This document shows positions 16,626-25,821 of a stretch of 64,000 bases of DNA, one piece after another. The notes beneath the pieces were generated by a model that worked only from the letters and a program-made list of their open reading frames with translations, did not search any database and was not told the DNA's origin. Numbering within the stretch: the stretch's first letter is position 1; every line of letters begins with the position of its first letter. The position numbers and the translations under genes are program-made. The DNA comes from Niabella pedocola (GTDB lineage Bacteria > Bacteroidota > Bacteroidia > Chitinophagales > Chitinophagaceae): positions 272,861 through 336,860 of the forward strand of contig NZ_JAJNEC010000008.1 of NCBI RefSeq assembly GCF_021044425.1. The letters are read 5' to 3'.

Positions 16626-17264
16626 ATGGCTAAATCAAAATCCAAACCCAAACACATTGCCATAGCCGGCAATATTGGCGCCGGTAAGACCACCTTAACA
16701 GAAATGTTGAGCAAACACTATAAGTGGATCCCCAATTTTGAGGATGTGGATCACAATCCCTACCTGATGGATTTCTATGATGATATGCCCCGTTGGAGCT
16801 TTAACCTGCAGATCTATTTCCTGAACAGCCGGTTAAAACAACTGATCGATATCCAGAATGGCACGGAAACCGTTATACAGGACCGTACCATTTATGAAGA
16901 CGCTAATATTTTTGCGCCCAACCTGCACGAGATGGGGTTGATGAGTAAGCGGGATTTTGACAATTACTATCAGTTTTTTCAAACCCTTAAATCGATGGTA
17001 CGCCCACCGGACCTGATGATTTACCTCAACGCTTCCGTACCTACACTGGTAGGGCAGATTCAGAAGCGCGGCCGCGAATACGAAGAGAATATCCGGCTTG
17101 ATTATTTAAAGCGGTTGAATGAGTATTATAATAAGTGGATCGGTTCATATAAGGAAGGCAAATTGCTGATCATTGATGTAGATAAAAACAATTTTGCCGA
17201 CAATGTGGAGGATTTCGGCAAGATCATTTCCAAGATCGATTCCCAGTTATACGGGTTATTTTAA
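16626..17264 (+). CDS. Deoxynucleoside kinase
   Basis: 212 aa. It phosphorylates deoxynucleosides for salvage in the cytoplasm. The P-loop is GNIGAGKTTL, the catalytic/specificity region reads EDVDHNPYLMDFY, the DRS-like motif is QDRTIYEDANIF and the LID arginines lie in QKRGREYEEN. These place it in the dNK family (dAK/dGK-type) rather than thymidine kinase of the TK1 fold. Which base it prefers cannot be read from the sequence. It probably has its own promoter or is cotranscribed with trpS. Confidence 0.9.
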   Translation: MAKSKSKPKHIAIAGNIGAGKTTLTEMLSKHYKWIPNFEDVDHNPYLMDFYDDMPRWSFNLQIYFLNSRLKQLIDIQNGTETVIQDRTIYEDANIFAPNLHEMGLMSKRDFDNYYQFFQTLKSMVRPPDLMIYLNASVPTLVGQIQKRGREYEENIRLDYLKRLNEYYNKWIGSYKEGKLLIIDVDKNNFADNVEDFGKIISKIDSQLYGLF

Positions 17265-17321
17265 CAGCGGGGCGGCTGCCCTTTAACACCGCCGATATAC
17301 TTTTTAAAATCATCAAATAAG

Positions 17322-17406
17322 GAAGCCGTATCAAAAGTTGATTCAGGAGTCTTGTGGTCCCGATGATCGGAACGGCCAGACAAATGAAGACTTTTGATAC
17401 AGCTTC
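17322..17406. ncRNA. Candidate structured RNA or long hairpin after the kinase gene
   Basis: GAAGC-C-GTATCAAAAGT (17322-17338) pairs with ACTTTTGATAC-A-GCTTC (17390-17406), a 17-position stem with one mismatch, enclosing 51 nt that contain a further small stem (CCGAT-G-ATCGG). TTTT follows directly. It could be a terminator with a large head, a 3' UTR processing element or a small RNA. Confidence 0.35.
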
Positions 17407-17417
17407 TTTTGGTTTAT

Positions 17418-17451
17418 AATGCCCTGCATGCCGTCTGGCACGCAGGGCATT
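17418..17451. terminator. Hairpin between convergent kinase and susD genes
   Basis: AATGCCCTGC (17418-17427) pairs with GCAGGGCATT (17442-17451); the inside holds a second 4-bp stem (TGCC/GGCA). It lies 19 nt from the stop of the susD-like gene. The flanking T runs are short, so termination strength is uncertain. Confidence 0.55.
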
Positions 17452-17469
17452 TATGTTGTCAGAAAAACA

Positions 17470-19059
17470 TTACCACCCGGGTGTTTGCTTATATACACCA
17501 CCACTCAGATTGATCTCGTCCGGCGCAATGGGCCAGGCCATTTTTGCCTGGGTATAATTGCGGGCCGGCCAAACCTGCTGAATCGTGTAGGGTGAAGCGG
17601 GGTTGGATTTATCTGCATGATTCCGTCCGTGTAACGGAGCATTGATCTTGGCTACATCGTTCCAGCGTTTCAGGTCCATCAACCGGTCTGTCCACTCACA
17701 GCCCAGTTCGCAACGGCGTTCGTGTTTTAAGTCATTGAGTGTAGGGTTCGCGATCGGCAGCAGGCCCACCCTCGCCCGTACTTCGTTCAGCGGTGCGGCG
17801 GCTTCCCCGTTCTTTCCCTGCTGAATGAGCGCCTCAGCCTTAAACAACAGGATCTCGGCATAACGCATCAACGGCAGGTTTAATGAAGTGGTGGGATAAT
17901 CACCGTTCTGGTTGATCTTATCATTGGTCTTTGGATCGCTGTTAGAGCCATAGCTATAGGGCTCCATATATTTATTGATCTGGAAACCGGAGAGGCTATT
18001 GGTTGAAGAATAGCTCCGCTGCACCCCAAAAAACGTAAACTTATCGCCAAATTTCAAAATGGTTGCTTCCCTGCGGGGATCATTCAGCTCATATTCGTCG
18101 TATAATTCCTCGGTTGGCTGAAAGTAGCCCCAGCCATTGTATACACCCCAGCCTTTATTTTCCAGCACAACACCCATAAATTCAGACCCGCCCAGAGGTC
18201 CGGATGTTACAGACCATATATACTCACTGCTCCAGTTATTGGCAATGGTAAATACCGCTTTATAATTGTCTTTAGGCGTAGCCTTCCCGGTAATCAATGC
18301 CCGGCCGCATTCATTCTTGATGCGGTCACAAAGGGCGGGGATCAACGTCCATTTGCTGGGATCGAATTGTGCCCAGTAGGCATAGGTTTTTACCAGGTAG
18401 CCCAGCGCCGCCGCTTTATGAGCCCGTCCTTTATTGGCATCATCATAGGTACTGAACAACGGCAGGAGGTCGGCGGCCTTTTGCAGGTCGGCCGCAATGG
18501 CCGCATAATTATCCGTAACCGATTTTAGCTGCGGTAACATCCGCTTGCCAAATTCCGGATTCTCTACAGCATCATAGGGCACGCCCTGGTCCTTATGCCC
18601 CCAGAGATAGGCCAGCCAGAAGTGGGCAAAAGCGCGCATAAAATACGCTTCCCCAAGCACCCGGCTCTTTAATGCATCGGAAACATTGGTGGCGTTTGCA
18701 GCACCGCTGATCGCAAGATTGGCCTTATTCAGCATCCAGTAAAGATCGTTCCAGCCATCCTTCATATAGCCCTCGTTACCAGAGCAGATAAAGTTCTTAA
18801 TGTTCTCCCCATCGGCCTTGGAGCGCCCTACGATCAGATCATCGCTGGCATTCTGCATCCAGAACAGGTTCCGGCCCCAGGTACCTTCATTGCGCATGGG
18901 TACATATAATGCTCCAATAGCCGAATTCACGTTATTTTCACCATCCCATTGATACGCGGTGGAAGCCCTGCCCTGTGGTTTGGAGTCTACCCAATTTTTG
19001 CTGCAGGAAGCCAGTGTTAATATGCCTACGAGCAATATGGAAGTCAATTTATAGTTCAT
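17470..19059 (-). CDS. SusD/RagB-family nutrient-binding lipoprotein
   Basis: 529 aa from ATG 19059 (MNYKLTSILLVGILTLASC), the start that puts the lipoprotein signal at the N-terminus; an ATG at 19089 adds ten polar residues. The lipidated Cys is residue 19. The body shows SusD-family marks: helical TPR-like N-terminal part with RVLGEAYFMRAFAHFWLAYLWG, and the C-terminal LMRYAEILLFKAEALIQQG...LNEVRARVGL and RRCELGCEWTDRLMDLKRWN. It sits on the cell surface as the lid of the adjacent SusC transporter and binds a glycan or other nutrient. It lies 32 nt after the SusC stop, as usual for the pair. Confidence 0.92.
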   Translation of the reverse strand: MNYKLTSILLVGILTLASCSKNWVDSKPQGRASTAYQWDGENNVNSAIGALYVPMRNEGTWGRNLFWMQNASDDLIVGRSKADGENIKNFICSGNEGYMKDGWNDLYWMLNKANLAISGAANATNVSDALKSRVLGEAYFMRAFAHFWLAYLWGHKDQGVPYDAVENPEFGKRMLPQLKSVTDNYAAIAADLQKAADLLPLFSTYDDANKGRAHKAAALGYLVKTYAYWAQFDPSKWTLIPALCDRIKNECGRALITGKATPKDNYKAVFTIANNWSSEYIWSVTSGPLGGSEFMGVVLENKGWGVYNGWGYFQPTEELYDEYELNDPRREATILKFGDKFTFFGVQRSYSSTNSLSGFQINKYMEPYSYGSNSDPKTNDKINQNGDYPTTSLNLPLMRYAEILLFKAEALIQQGKNGEAAAPLNEVRARVGLLPIANPTLNDLKHERRCELGCEWTDRLMDLKRWNDVAKINAPLHGRNHADKSNPASPYTIQQVWPARNYTQAKMAWPIAPDEINLSGGVYKQTPGW

Positions 19060-19091
19060 ATACTGATTTTTAATTTGCTGTTTAACCATTT

Positions 19092-22000
19092 TTAAAACGT
19101 CAGGCGTACACCCGCTGCATAGATTCTTGATACGGGGAACTGACCGCCGTCAAAACCATAACCACCCACTTCGGGGTCCATTCCGGAATATTTGGTAATG
19201 GTCAGCAGGTTATCCCCGCTGATATACACCCGCAGTTTCATATTCCGGTATAGCTTGTTGAAGTTATAGCCCAGTACCACGCTTTTCAATCGCAGGTAAT
19301 CGCCGTTTTCCAGGTACCAGTCGGAGGGGGTCTGGAAGTTTTTATTCGGGTCATTAGCGGAAATGCGGGGGATATTCGATCCCGTGTTGGCGGGCGACCA
19401 GGCGTCCAGAATCTTGTCCCAGCGGTTGTATCCCTGCTCGGATGCATTAAGTGTAGACTCTTTAAATATATGGAACAGCTTTACGCCGCCAACACCCTGC
19501 CAGAACATACTGAAATCAAAATTTTTCCAGCTGGCATTTGCGGTAAAGCCATAGGTCACTTTTGGAAAGGCATTGCCCATAAATACGCGGTCGTTCAGAT
19601 CATCTAATTTACCATCACCGTTCTGATCAATAAACTTCAGATCACCGGCCTTGGCATTCGGCTGTATCCGTTTGCCATCCGGACCTACATAAGCAGCCGC
19701 TTCTGCATCGGTTTGAAAAATGCCGCCGGTTTTGTACAGCCAGAATGAATTAAACGGCTGTCCTACCACCGAGCGATAGGGATTCATCGTACCCCGCCAG
19801 GTAATGCCGTCGTTGGTCCAGGCCGACTTGGGATTTTCATCAATATAAGCCACCCGGTTCTTCAGGGTTGCAAAGTTTCCGTTCAGGTCATAGTTCAGCT
19901 CATTGATCCGGCCCCGCCAGGTAGCGCTGAATTCAAAGCCGGTATTTTTGATCTTCCCCTGGTTGATGATGGGCGCGCCAAATCCCATGGCAACCGGCCA
20001 GTTGGTGGTTTGTTTAGCGATCAAATCAATGGTCATTTTATCAAAATAATCGGCAGTGATGGTCAGCCGGTCATTTAAAAGGCCGATGTCGATACCAATA
20101 TCTTTTTGTTCCGAGCTTTCCCAGTTCAGTTTTGGATTGTTCAATTCATTCAGGTAATACACAAAGGTTTGCTGGCCTCCGTTACCCACCTGGAAAATAT
20201 TATCTCTTGTAAGACTGGGATATCCGTAATAATAGCCGTCAGCGGAATTCCTGTAGTAACTCAGGATCGAATTAATATTTCCGATACGCCCCCAGCTGGC
20301 ACGGATCTTCAGCAGATCTACGGCATCGGCCTTAAAGAAAGGTTCGGAGCTGATTTTCCAGGCGGCTGTTAGCCCCGGGAAATATTTGGAGCGGTTGTTT
20401 ACCGGCAGCCGCTGGGCTATATCATTCCGCAGGCTGGCGGTCATGAAATAGCGGTCGGCCCAGCTATAGGAAAAACGTCCTACGTACGACAGGTTACGGT
20501 CTCTCCAATCCCAGTCGCTGGGCAGGATGTCAGTAAAATTACCGGCAAAGGCAAAGAACTGTGCCCAGGTGGCTTCATTGTCAAATGTTTTTGCGGAAGC
20601 ACTGAATCCTTTTGCGCTATTCTGCTGCGCCGTGGTGGAAAGCATCAGTCCCAGGCTATGTTGGTTAAACACCCGCGCATAATTCAGCGTATTCTCCCAG
20701 ATCCAGTTATTCGACTTATCCGTCCGGTAATCCAGCTGGTTGGCATTATTGGGTTTGCCGGGCTCCGTACGGCGGGGTATAAAACTTTTATACAGCGATT
20801 GCCCCTGGCGGTAGGAGAAACGGGTAATGAATGAAAGTCCGCGCGTGAACAGGTTGTTAATCGTCAGTTCCGAAACCGACTGAATATCTATATTCTTATT
20901 ATCGGGTTTATTCCGCAACAGGGTGGCCACCGGGTTTACTACATCCCCATGAATACCCAGGTAGGCCGATTCCCGCGGACCTACGCCGCCAAAACTGCCG
21001 TCCGGGTAATACACCGTGGCCGAGCGCGGCATATAAATCGCCGACAGGATGGTACCATCGTAACCACTTTCGGTTAACGTACCGCGGCTATCGCTATTGT
21101 TATAAAACAGTTCCTGTCTGAATTTTACATTGGGTGCAATTTGATAGCCTGCGTTGAATCGCAGTGACATATTTTTTGCATAAGTATTGAGGAGGGTTCC
21201 CTGGTTTTCTTCGTAACGCCCCTGGAACAACGTGCTGAATTTTTCAGTACCGGCATTCAGGGTTACCGTATGGCGCTGAATCAACCCGGTACGGAAAATG
21301 GAACCAACCCAGTCTGTACGGGTTTCCTGCGCGTACGGATTTTTAGTCGCATTCCATCCATCCAACGGCTGGGAGCCGGCATTGGCTGCAGCCAAATTGG
21401 CCACCTCTGCTTCCTTCTCCGCGGTTAACGACTGCGGTAAGCGCCAGGCTTTTTTTGCACCCGCAAAGCCGGCGTATTCTACCGTAGGTTCTCCTTTTTT
21501 AGCCTGCCGGGTAGTTACCAGAATGACGCCGGCTGCACCGGAGAAAGCACCATAAATAGCCGCAGATGCAGCATCCTTTAATACAGTAATGGATTCTACA
21601 TCCGCCGGGTTATAGGGCGCATTGGGCACCCCGTCTACCACATATAGCGGGCTTTCCCCGCTCCGGTTACCAATACCCCGGATCACCACTTTTGCACCCC
21701 GGTCCGGATGCCCTCCGTCGTTGGTTACGGTGATACCCGGTACCTTTCCCTGCATCATATTTTCTACGTTCAGCACCGGTCTGCTTTTGGCCTGCTCCAG
21801 GTCCGGAACCGTTGCCACGGCCGCCGAAAGATCCTTCTTGCGCATAGAGCCATAACCGATAACCACCACCTTATCCAAGGCACTTCCGCTGGGCTGCAGC
21901 TCCACACTGATGGAAATGCGGCTGCTTTCATTCACCTCATAACCCTCCAGGGTATCCGACTGATACCCTACATAACTCACAATAAAACGGTACCCGGTTC

Positions 22001-22232
22001 CCAGCGGGATATTGCTGAACTGAAAGATCCCGTTCTGATTGGTGGCCGTGCTTAGTGCCTTTGAGGCATTGCCTCCCTCGTTTGTTTTCTGAAGAAGTAC
22101 GGAGGCACCGGCCATCGGCTCTCCCTTCTCATTTTTTACCACTCCCGTTGCGGAGTTGGTTCCGCCGCCCTGCCCAAATGCAATACAAGGGGCACAGACA
22201 AGCCATAGCAGTACGATGCGTAATTGCTTCAT
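19092..22232 (-). CDS. SusC/RagA-family TonB-linked outer-membrane transporter
   Basis: 1046 aa. Signal peptide ends near CIAFGQ. Residues ~27-115 are the carboxypeptidase-regulatory-like domain, followed by the TonB box (KVVVIGYGSMRKKDLSAAV), the plug with the SusC signatures GKVPGITVTNDGG, VVIRGIGNRSGESPLYVVDGVP and VLKDAASAAIYGAFSGAAGVILVTT, and a long barrel ending in AAGVRLTF. With the SusD neighbour it imports an oligomeric nutrient across the outer membrane. No glycosidase, lyase or peptidase lies in this operon, so the ligand is not predictable. An N-terminal signalling (STN) domain is not seen, although sigma and FecR genes precede it. Confidence 0.94.
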   Translation of the reverse strand: MKQLRIVLLWLVCAPCIAFGQGGGTNSATGVVKNEKGEPMAGASVLLQKTNEGGNASKALSTATNQNGIFQFSNIPLGTGYRFIVSYVGYQSDTLEGYEVNESSRISISVELQPSGSALDKVVVIGYGSMRKKDLSAAVATVPDLEQAKSRPVLNVENMMQGKVPGITVTNDGGHPDRGAKVVIRGIGNRSGESPLYVVDGVPNAPYNPADVESITVLKDAASAAIYGAFSGAAGVILVTTRQAKKGEPTVEYAGFAGAKKAWRLPQSLTAEKEAEVANLAAANAGSQPLDGWNATKNPYAQETRTDWVGSIFRTGLIQRHTVTLNAGTEKFSTLFQGRYEENQGTLLNTYAKNMSLRFNAGYQIAPNVKFRQELFYNNSDSRGTLTESGYDGTILSAIYMPRSATVYYPDGSFGGVGPRESAYLGIHGDVVNPVATLLRNKPDNKNIDIQSVSELTINNLFTRGLSFITRFSYRQGQSLYKSFIPRRTEPGKPNNANQLDYRTDKSNNWIWENTLNYARVFNQHSLGLMLSTTAQQNSAKGFSASAKTFDNEATWAQFFAFAGNFTDILPSDWDWRDRNLSYVGRFSYSWADRYFMTASLRNDIAQRLPVNNRSKYFPGLTAAWKISSEPFFKADAVDLLKIRASWGRIGNINSILSYYRNSADGYYYGYPSLTRDNIFQVGNGGQQTFVYYLNELNNPKLNWESSEQKDIGIDIGLLNDRLTITADYFDKMTIDLIAKQTTNWPVAMGFGAPIINQGKIKNTGFEFSATWRGRINELNYDLNGNFATLKNRVAYIDENPKSAWTNDGITWRGTMNPYRSVVGQPFNSFWLYKTGGIFQTDAEAAAYVGPDGKRIQPNAKAGDLKFIDQNGDGKLDDLNDRVFMGNAFPKVTYGFTANASWKNFDFSMFWQGVGGVKLFHIFKESTLNASEQGYNRWDKILDAWSPANTGSNIPRISANDPNKNFQTPSDWYLENGDYLRLKSVVLGYNFNKLYRNMKLRVYISGDNLLTITKYSGMDPEVGGYGFDGGQFPVSRIYAAGVRLTF

Positions 22233-22318
22233 AACAGATTTTGATTTAGTTTTTCTTAAAAATCCGGATTCCTCCCGGGTGTGAACATGCTTATTTATCT
22301 GGATACAGGCATTCTGGT

Positions 22319-23335
22319 TTAATCGCTGGTACGGATCAGGAACCCTGTTGTTGTTTTCTCCATTTTAAGATGATTTAACAATACAAGTGTATTCAGAAAC
22401 TGCTCGATGGTTTCTGAAGATGGCCGGTAGGTACCGGTAAAACGCATATCCTTTACTGCGGCTTCGTTGAACCCGATCTTTATATGATATGCCCGTTCTA
22501 TTTTTTTAAACACCGTGTTCATGGGTTCATTATCAAATTCCAAAACCGTTGTAATGGGTTCTGAAAGTTGCTCTGGTACCGGCCTTTCCGGCAACGGCCG
22601 GTCGCCGAACCGCCGCACCTTGTTAGAGAAATCGAGGTTATTGAACAACAGTTCCTGCCCGGGTTTAAGGAACACCGCTTCCATCTTCTTGGTTACATGT
22701 GCTTCTTTCTTTACCACCACTTTTCCTTCCAGCAACCGGATACTGGTCATCAGCGCATCTTTATCCTCCACGCTAAAAACGGTTCCCAGGGCCGTTACAT
22801 TAATGTTCCGGGTATGTACACAAAAGGGCTTTGAATGGTCTTTTGCAACGGAAAAGGAAGCATTCCCGGATAACTGCACATCCCTGCGCGCTCCAAATAC
22901 GGAATCATATTCCAGCATACTGCCCGGCGCCAGTGCCACCTGCGAGCCGTCCGGAAGCTTTATATTCTTTACGATAAAAGAAGCATTGTTCACCTGCACA
23001 CAAGCCATCGCCGCCGGTTCCTGCACAAATGCCGGCGCCTTTTGCTGCATTTGAAAATATGCCAGGCCCGCCAGCAGTACCAGTATTGCAGCAGCGGCAC
23101 TCCATCGCAGGTAATAGGTACGCCTGCGCATGCTTCTAAGCAAATACCGCTGCATTCGCTCGGACGCACCCGGAGGTATGGTACCGGTGGCTTGAAATTG
23201 CTCCCAGCCCTGGTCGGTCATATAGGGTTCCAGTATTTCCGGATGCTTTGCCAGCCATGCCCTTATCCCGGCCTCCTGTTCTTTTGAACAGCGTCCTGCA
23301 AAAAAGCGTTGCAATAATTCCGGAGACATTTCCAT
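22319..23335 (-). CDS. FecR-family anti-sigma factor
   Basis: 338 aa from ATG 23335 (MEMSPELLQRFFAGRC); upstream codons of the open frame look non-native. The cytoplasmic N-terminal ~85 residues carry the sigma-binding helices (CSKEQEAGIRAWLAKHPE), then one membrane helix (WSAAAAILVLLAGLAYF), then the periplasmic FecR domain (IKLPDGSQVALAPGSMLEYDS... VQLSGNASFSVAKDHSKPFCVHT) and a C-terminal secretin/TonB-like short domain (LEFDNEPMNTVFKKIERAYHIKIGF). It transmits a signal from the TonB transporter and holds the adjacent ECF sigma. It lies 53 nt after the sigma gene and 86 nt before susC. Confidence 0.9.
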   Translation of the reverse strand: MEMSPELLQRFFAGRCSKEQEAGIRAWLAKHPEILEPYMTDQGWEQFQATGTIPPGASERMQRYLLRSMRRRTYYLRWSAAAAILVLLAGLAYFQMQQKAPAFVQEPAAMACVQVNNASFIVKNIKLPDGSQVALAPGSMLEYDSVFGARRDVQLSGNASFSVAKDHSKPFCVHTRNINVTALGTVFSVEDKDALMTSIRLLEGKVVVKKEAHVTKKMEAVFLKPGQELLFNNLDFSNKVRRFGDRPLPERPVPEQLSEPITTVLEFDNEPMNTVFKKIERAYHIKIGFNEAAVKDMRFTGTYRPSSETIEQFLNTLVLLNHLKMEKTTTGFLIRTSD

Positions 23336-23388
23336 ATTGTATTGTTCGTACAAACAAAAAAAATCCCCTACACGGGTACACACTTTTT

Positions 23389-23916
23389 TTAAAAAAATAC
23401 TGAAAGGGTTTTCTTCAGCCTGCGAACGGCTCTTGTAACGTGCGTTTCAACGGTTTTGGCAGAAATGGAAAGCAGGGCTGCGGTTTCTTTATGAGAAAGG
23501 TCGTTGATACGGGTTTGGGTAAGCACCTGTTGCTGCATCACCGGCAGGTTGTGAATGGTCTTCATTACCCGCTTCAGGTCATCCTTCATTTCAATGGCGG
23601 TTATCACCGAACCTTCTTCGGTAAGCACTTCGGGGTGCGGAAGCTGCACCACTTCCCGGATCTTATTTTTACGCAGCAGATCGATCAGGGTACTTTTGGC
23701 TACCCGGAATAACTGGGTAGACAGGCTGTATTCTGTAGATAATTTTTTCCGTTGCTCCCATATCTTTATAAAACTCAGCTGCACCGTTTCTTCGGCCAGC
23801 CATTCGGAACGGGTATACATATAAATGTACTGATACAGGCGTGCATGAAACAAGTTGTAAAACTCGTGAAATGACTCCTGATCTCCCTCCCTGATTTTTT
23901 GAAGCATTGCAAGCAT
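23389..23916 (-). CDS. ECF RNA polymerase sigma-70 factor
   Basis: 175 aa from ATG 23916 (MLAMLQKIREGDQESFHEFY). The frame is open to 24126 but the extra part is not sigma-like. Region 2 (residues ~10-80: FHARLYQYIYMYTRSEWLAEETVQLSFIKIWEQR) binds the core and the -10 element; region 4 (~115-170: LPVMQQQVLTQTRINDLSHKETAALLSISAKTVETHVTRAVRRLKK) is a helix-turn-helix. Such small sigmas head Bacteroidota sus-like loci and drive the linked susCD genes upon a FecR signal. A second ATG at 23907 is equally possible. Confidence 0.9.
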   Translation of the reverse strand: MLAMLQKIREGDQESFHEFYNLFHARLYQYIYMYTRSEWLAEETVQLSFIKIWEQRKKLSTEYSLSTQLFRVAKSTLIDLLRKNKIREVVQLPHPEVLTEEGSVITAIEMKDDLKRVMKTIHNLPVMQQQVLTQTRINDLSHKETAALLSISAKTVETHVTRAVRRLKKTLSVFF

Positions 23917-24240
23917 ATACCGGCTGGTAGTCAACTTTAAAGTTACATCAATATTTACACAAAACAATACACACCCGGCGGCCGCGAAATCAGATCGTTG
24001 CGCCTGTAACGAGGCGCTCCTTCGGGTCTCATGTTGCTCCGGAAGTTTTATGAAGATAGTACTTTTGGAAATACCCGGCCCTTTCCCGTAGCCTTCGGTT
24101 CCAAATATAACAATCTGGTAATCCACCTGCGGTTTCGGGTATTGGGCCCGCTGTATATTATTTTTATCCTTCCTTTCTGGAAATCAACAACAAAATCCTA
24201 ACTTGGCACCCACACGATTGTAATTAAATACGATACGATT

Positions 24241-25080
24241 ATGATGCGATACTTACTGGCGATGACGCTTATATGCGGAACCCTTTATCATGCTGCGGCG
24301 CAACAGCTCAAGGTGGCCACGTTCAATATCCGGATGGAAACCAATGCCGATCAGGGCAATCTTTGGAAAGACCGGGCCACGCCTGTAGCCAACCTGATCC
24401 GTTACCACGATTTTGATGTGTTTGGAACCCAGGAAGGTTTTAAAAACCAGCTGGATGATATCAGCGAGCGCCTGCCTGCTTATGCACGCTATGGTAAAGG
24501 GCGCGACGATGGAGCGGATAAAGGCGAGCATTCTGCCATTTTTTATAAAAAGGATCAATTCACGCTGTTACAATCCGGCGATTTCTGGTTGTCGGAAACG
24601 CCGGATAAACCGGGAAAAGGCTGGGATGCCCGTTGCTGCAACCGCATTTGTTCCTGGGTAGCCCTGAAAGATAAAAAGACCGGCAAAAAATTCTATTTTT
24701 TCAGCGTGCATTTTGATCATGAGGGAAAAGTAGCCCGTGTGGAAAGTGCCAAACTGATGCTTAAAAAAATCGCGGTCATCGCCGGCAAGAGCAATGCAGT
24801 GCTGGTGGGAGACCTGAACGGCGACCGGAATTCGGAGTGGTACCGTATCCTCGAAAATTCAACACTGCTGAGAGATAGTTACCAGGATGTAAAGGAACCC
24901 TACGCAAACAACGGATCCTTTAATGCCTTTGGCAAATCGGTAAACCGTACCGAAGTGATCGATCATATTTTCATCACCCGGAATGGCAATGCCCGGAGTT
25001 GGGGTATCTTAACGGATACCTACCAAGGCAAATATCCTTCAGACCACTTCCCCGTAGAAGCCGTTATCCGTTTTAAATAG
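24241..25080 (+). CDS. Secreted endonuclease/exonuclease/phosphatase-family hydrolase
   Basis: 279 aa with a signal peptide cleaved near HAAAQ. The EEP fold is clear: LKVATFNIR at the start of the mature protein, FGTQEG with the metal-binding Glu, the middle FFSVHFDHEG, VLVGDLNGDRNSEW with the catalytic Asp-x-Asn, and the closing VIDHIFITR and SDHFPVEAVIRF with Asp-His. The family acts on phosphodiesters or phosphomonoesters (DNA, sphingomyelin, inositol phosphates); the substrate is not readable. It is divergent from the ECF sigma gene of the susCD operon, so it may serve the same nutrient, for example releasing phosphate from it. Confidence 0.85.
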   Translation: MMRYLLAMTLICGTLYHAAAQQLKVATFNIRMETNADQGNLWKDRATPVANLIRYHDFDVFGTQEGFKNQLDDISERLPAYARYGKGRDDGADKGEHSAIFYKKDQFTLLQSGDFWLSETPDKPGKGWDARCCNRICSWVALKDKKTGKKFYFFSVHFDHEGKVARVESAKLMLKKIAVIAGKSNAVLVGDLNGDRNSEWYRILENSTLLRDSYQDVKEPYANNGSFNAFGKSVNRTEVIDHIFITRNGNARSWGILTDTYQGKYPSDHFPVEAVIRFK

Positions 25081-25210
25081 CAGCTCCGGACCGGTATGCA
25101 TCCAAAACGTTACCGGCATCCGGCAGGCAGGGTTGAAAAATTTTCCGGCGGCGCCCCGGTGGAGGTCCGGGTATACCAAACTGTACGCTTATTGACCAAG
25201 GTATCAAATG

Positions 25211-25245
25211 CGTTAAAAAATACCCCAAATAGGGTATTTTTAACG
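25211..25245. promoter_or_regulatory. Palindrome A upstream of the LuxR-type gene
   Basis: CGTTAAAAAATACCC and GGGTATTTTTAACG pair almost perfectly (one bulged A) around CAAATA. Its core AATACCCCAAATAGGGTATT nearly matches palindrome B beyond the same gene. It overlaps the region just upstream of the TACCTTTG box (25259-25266), a good place for an operator. Confidence 0.5.
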
Positions 25246-25258
25246 TATTAATAAAAAA

Positions 25259-25266
25259 TACCTTTG
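25259..25266 (+). promoter_or_regulatory. TACCTTTG -7 box of the LuxR-type gene
   Basis: Full TAnnTTTG match, 25 nt before the ATG at 25292 and 13 nt after palindrome A. Confidence 0.5.
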
Positions 25267-25291
25267 ATATACAAATCATAACCGCTTAAAT

Positions 25292-25771
25292 ATGAGTGAT
25301 CCTGCCGAGGTTCATAACAGAAGACAGACTTCCGTATCCTACCGGGTTCAGGAGAAACAGAATGGTACTGCAAATTTATCAGAGGTTGTTAAAGCCGAAG
25401 CAGCGTTAACAGGCAATGATAATCTCCTTGGCATCACGATGGAAATCATCCGGCAAAACGCCACTCCCAAAAAAAAGAAGATCACATTATCTATAAAATT
25501 AGACCGGGATGAGGTTTTTGAATACGTTAAAACGATCGATTTCTACCTGAAAAACAAGCCCATGCTCTCTAAATACAAAAAGAGTATCGAACAGCTGAGC
25601 ACCCGGGAAAAACAGATCTGCGGCCTGCTCTCAAAGGGGCATTCCAGCACTGAAATCGGTAGCCTGCTTTTTATTTCCACGGATACCGTAAGAACCCACC
25701 GGAAAAATATTTTCAGGAAGCTGGGATGCAACAGCGTAAAAGAACTCATTTTTTACTCGATGCTGCTGTAA
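25292..25771 (+). CDS. LuxR-type helix-turn-helix transcription regulator (159 aa)
   Basis: The C-terminal 65 residues (EQLSTREKQICGLLSKGHSSTEIGSLLFISTDTVRTHRKNIFRKLGCNSVKELIFY) are a textbook LuxR/GerE DNA-binding domain. The N-terminal ~95 residues contain no receiver domain or recognisable ligand domain; they are polar and include a basic stretch (TPKKKKITLSIKL). It is thus a short stand-alone regulator of a type common in Bacteroidota. Near-identical AATACCCC palindromes lie on both sides of the gene, which suggests autoregulation or a loop, though binding is not shown. Nearby targets are not obvious. Confidence 0.8.
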   Translation: MSDPAEVHNRRQTSVSYRVQEKQNGTANLSEVVKAEAALTGNDNLLGITMEIIRQNATPKKKKITLSIKLDRDEVFEYVKTIDFYLKNKPMLSKYKKSIEQLSTREKQICGLLSKGHSSTEIGSLLFISTDTVRTHRKNIFRKLGCNSVKELIFYSMLL

Positions 25772-25821
25772 CTGCCCGTCATTCCTGATGGATCTTTATG
25801 GCGCTGCGGCTAGTGGTCAAA

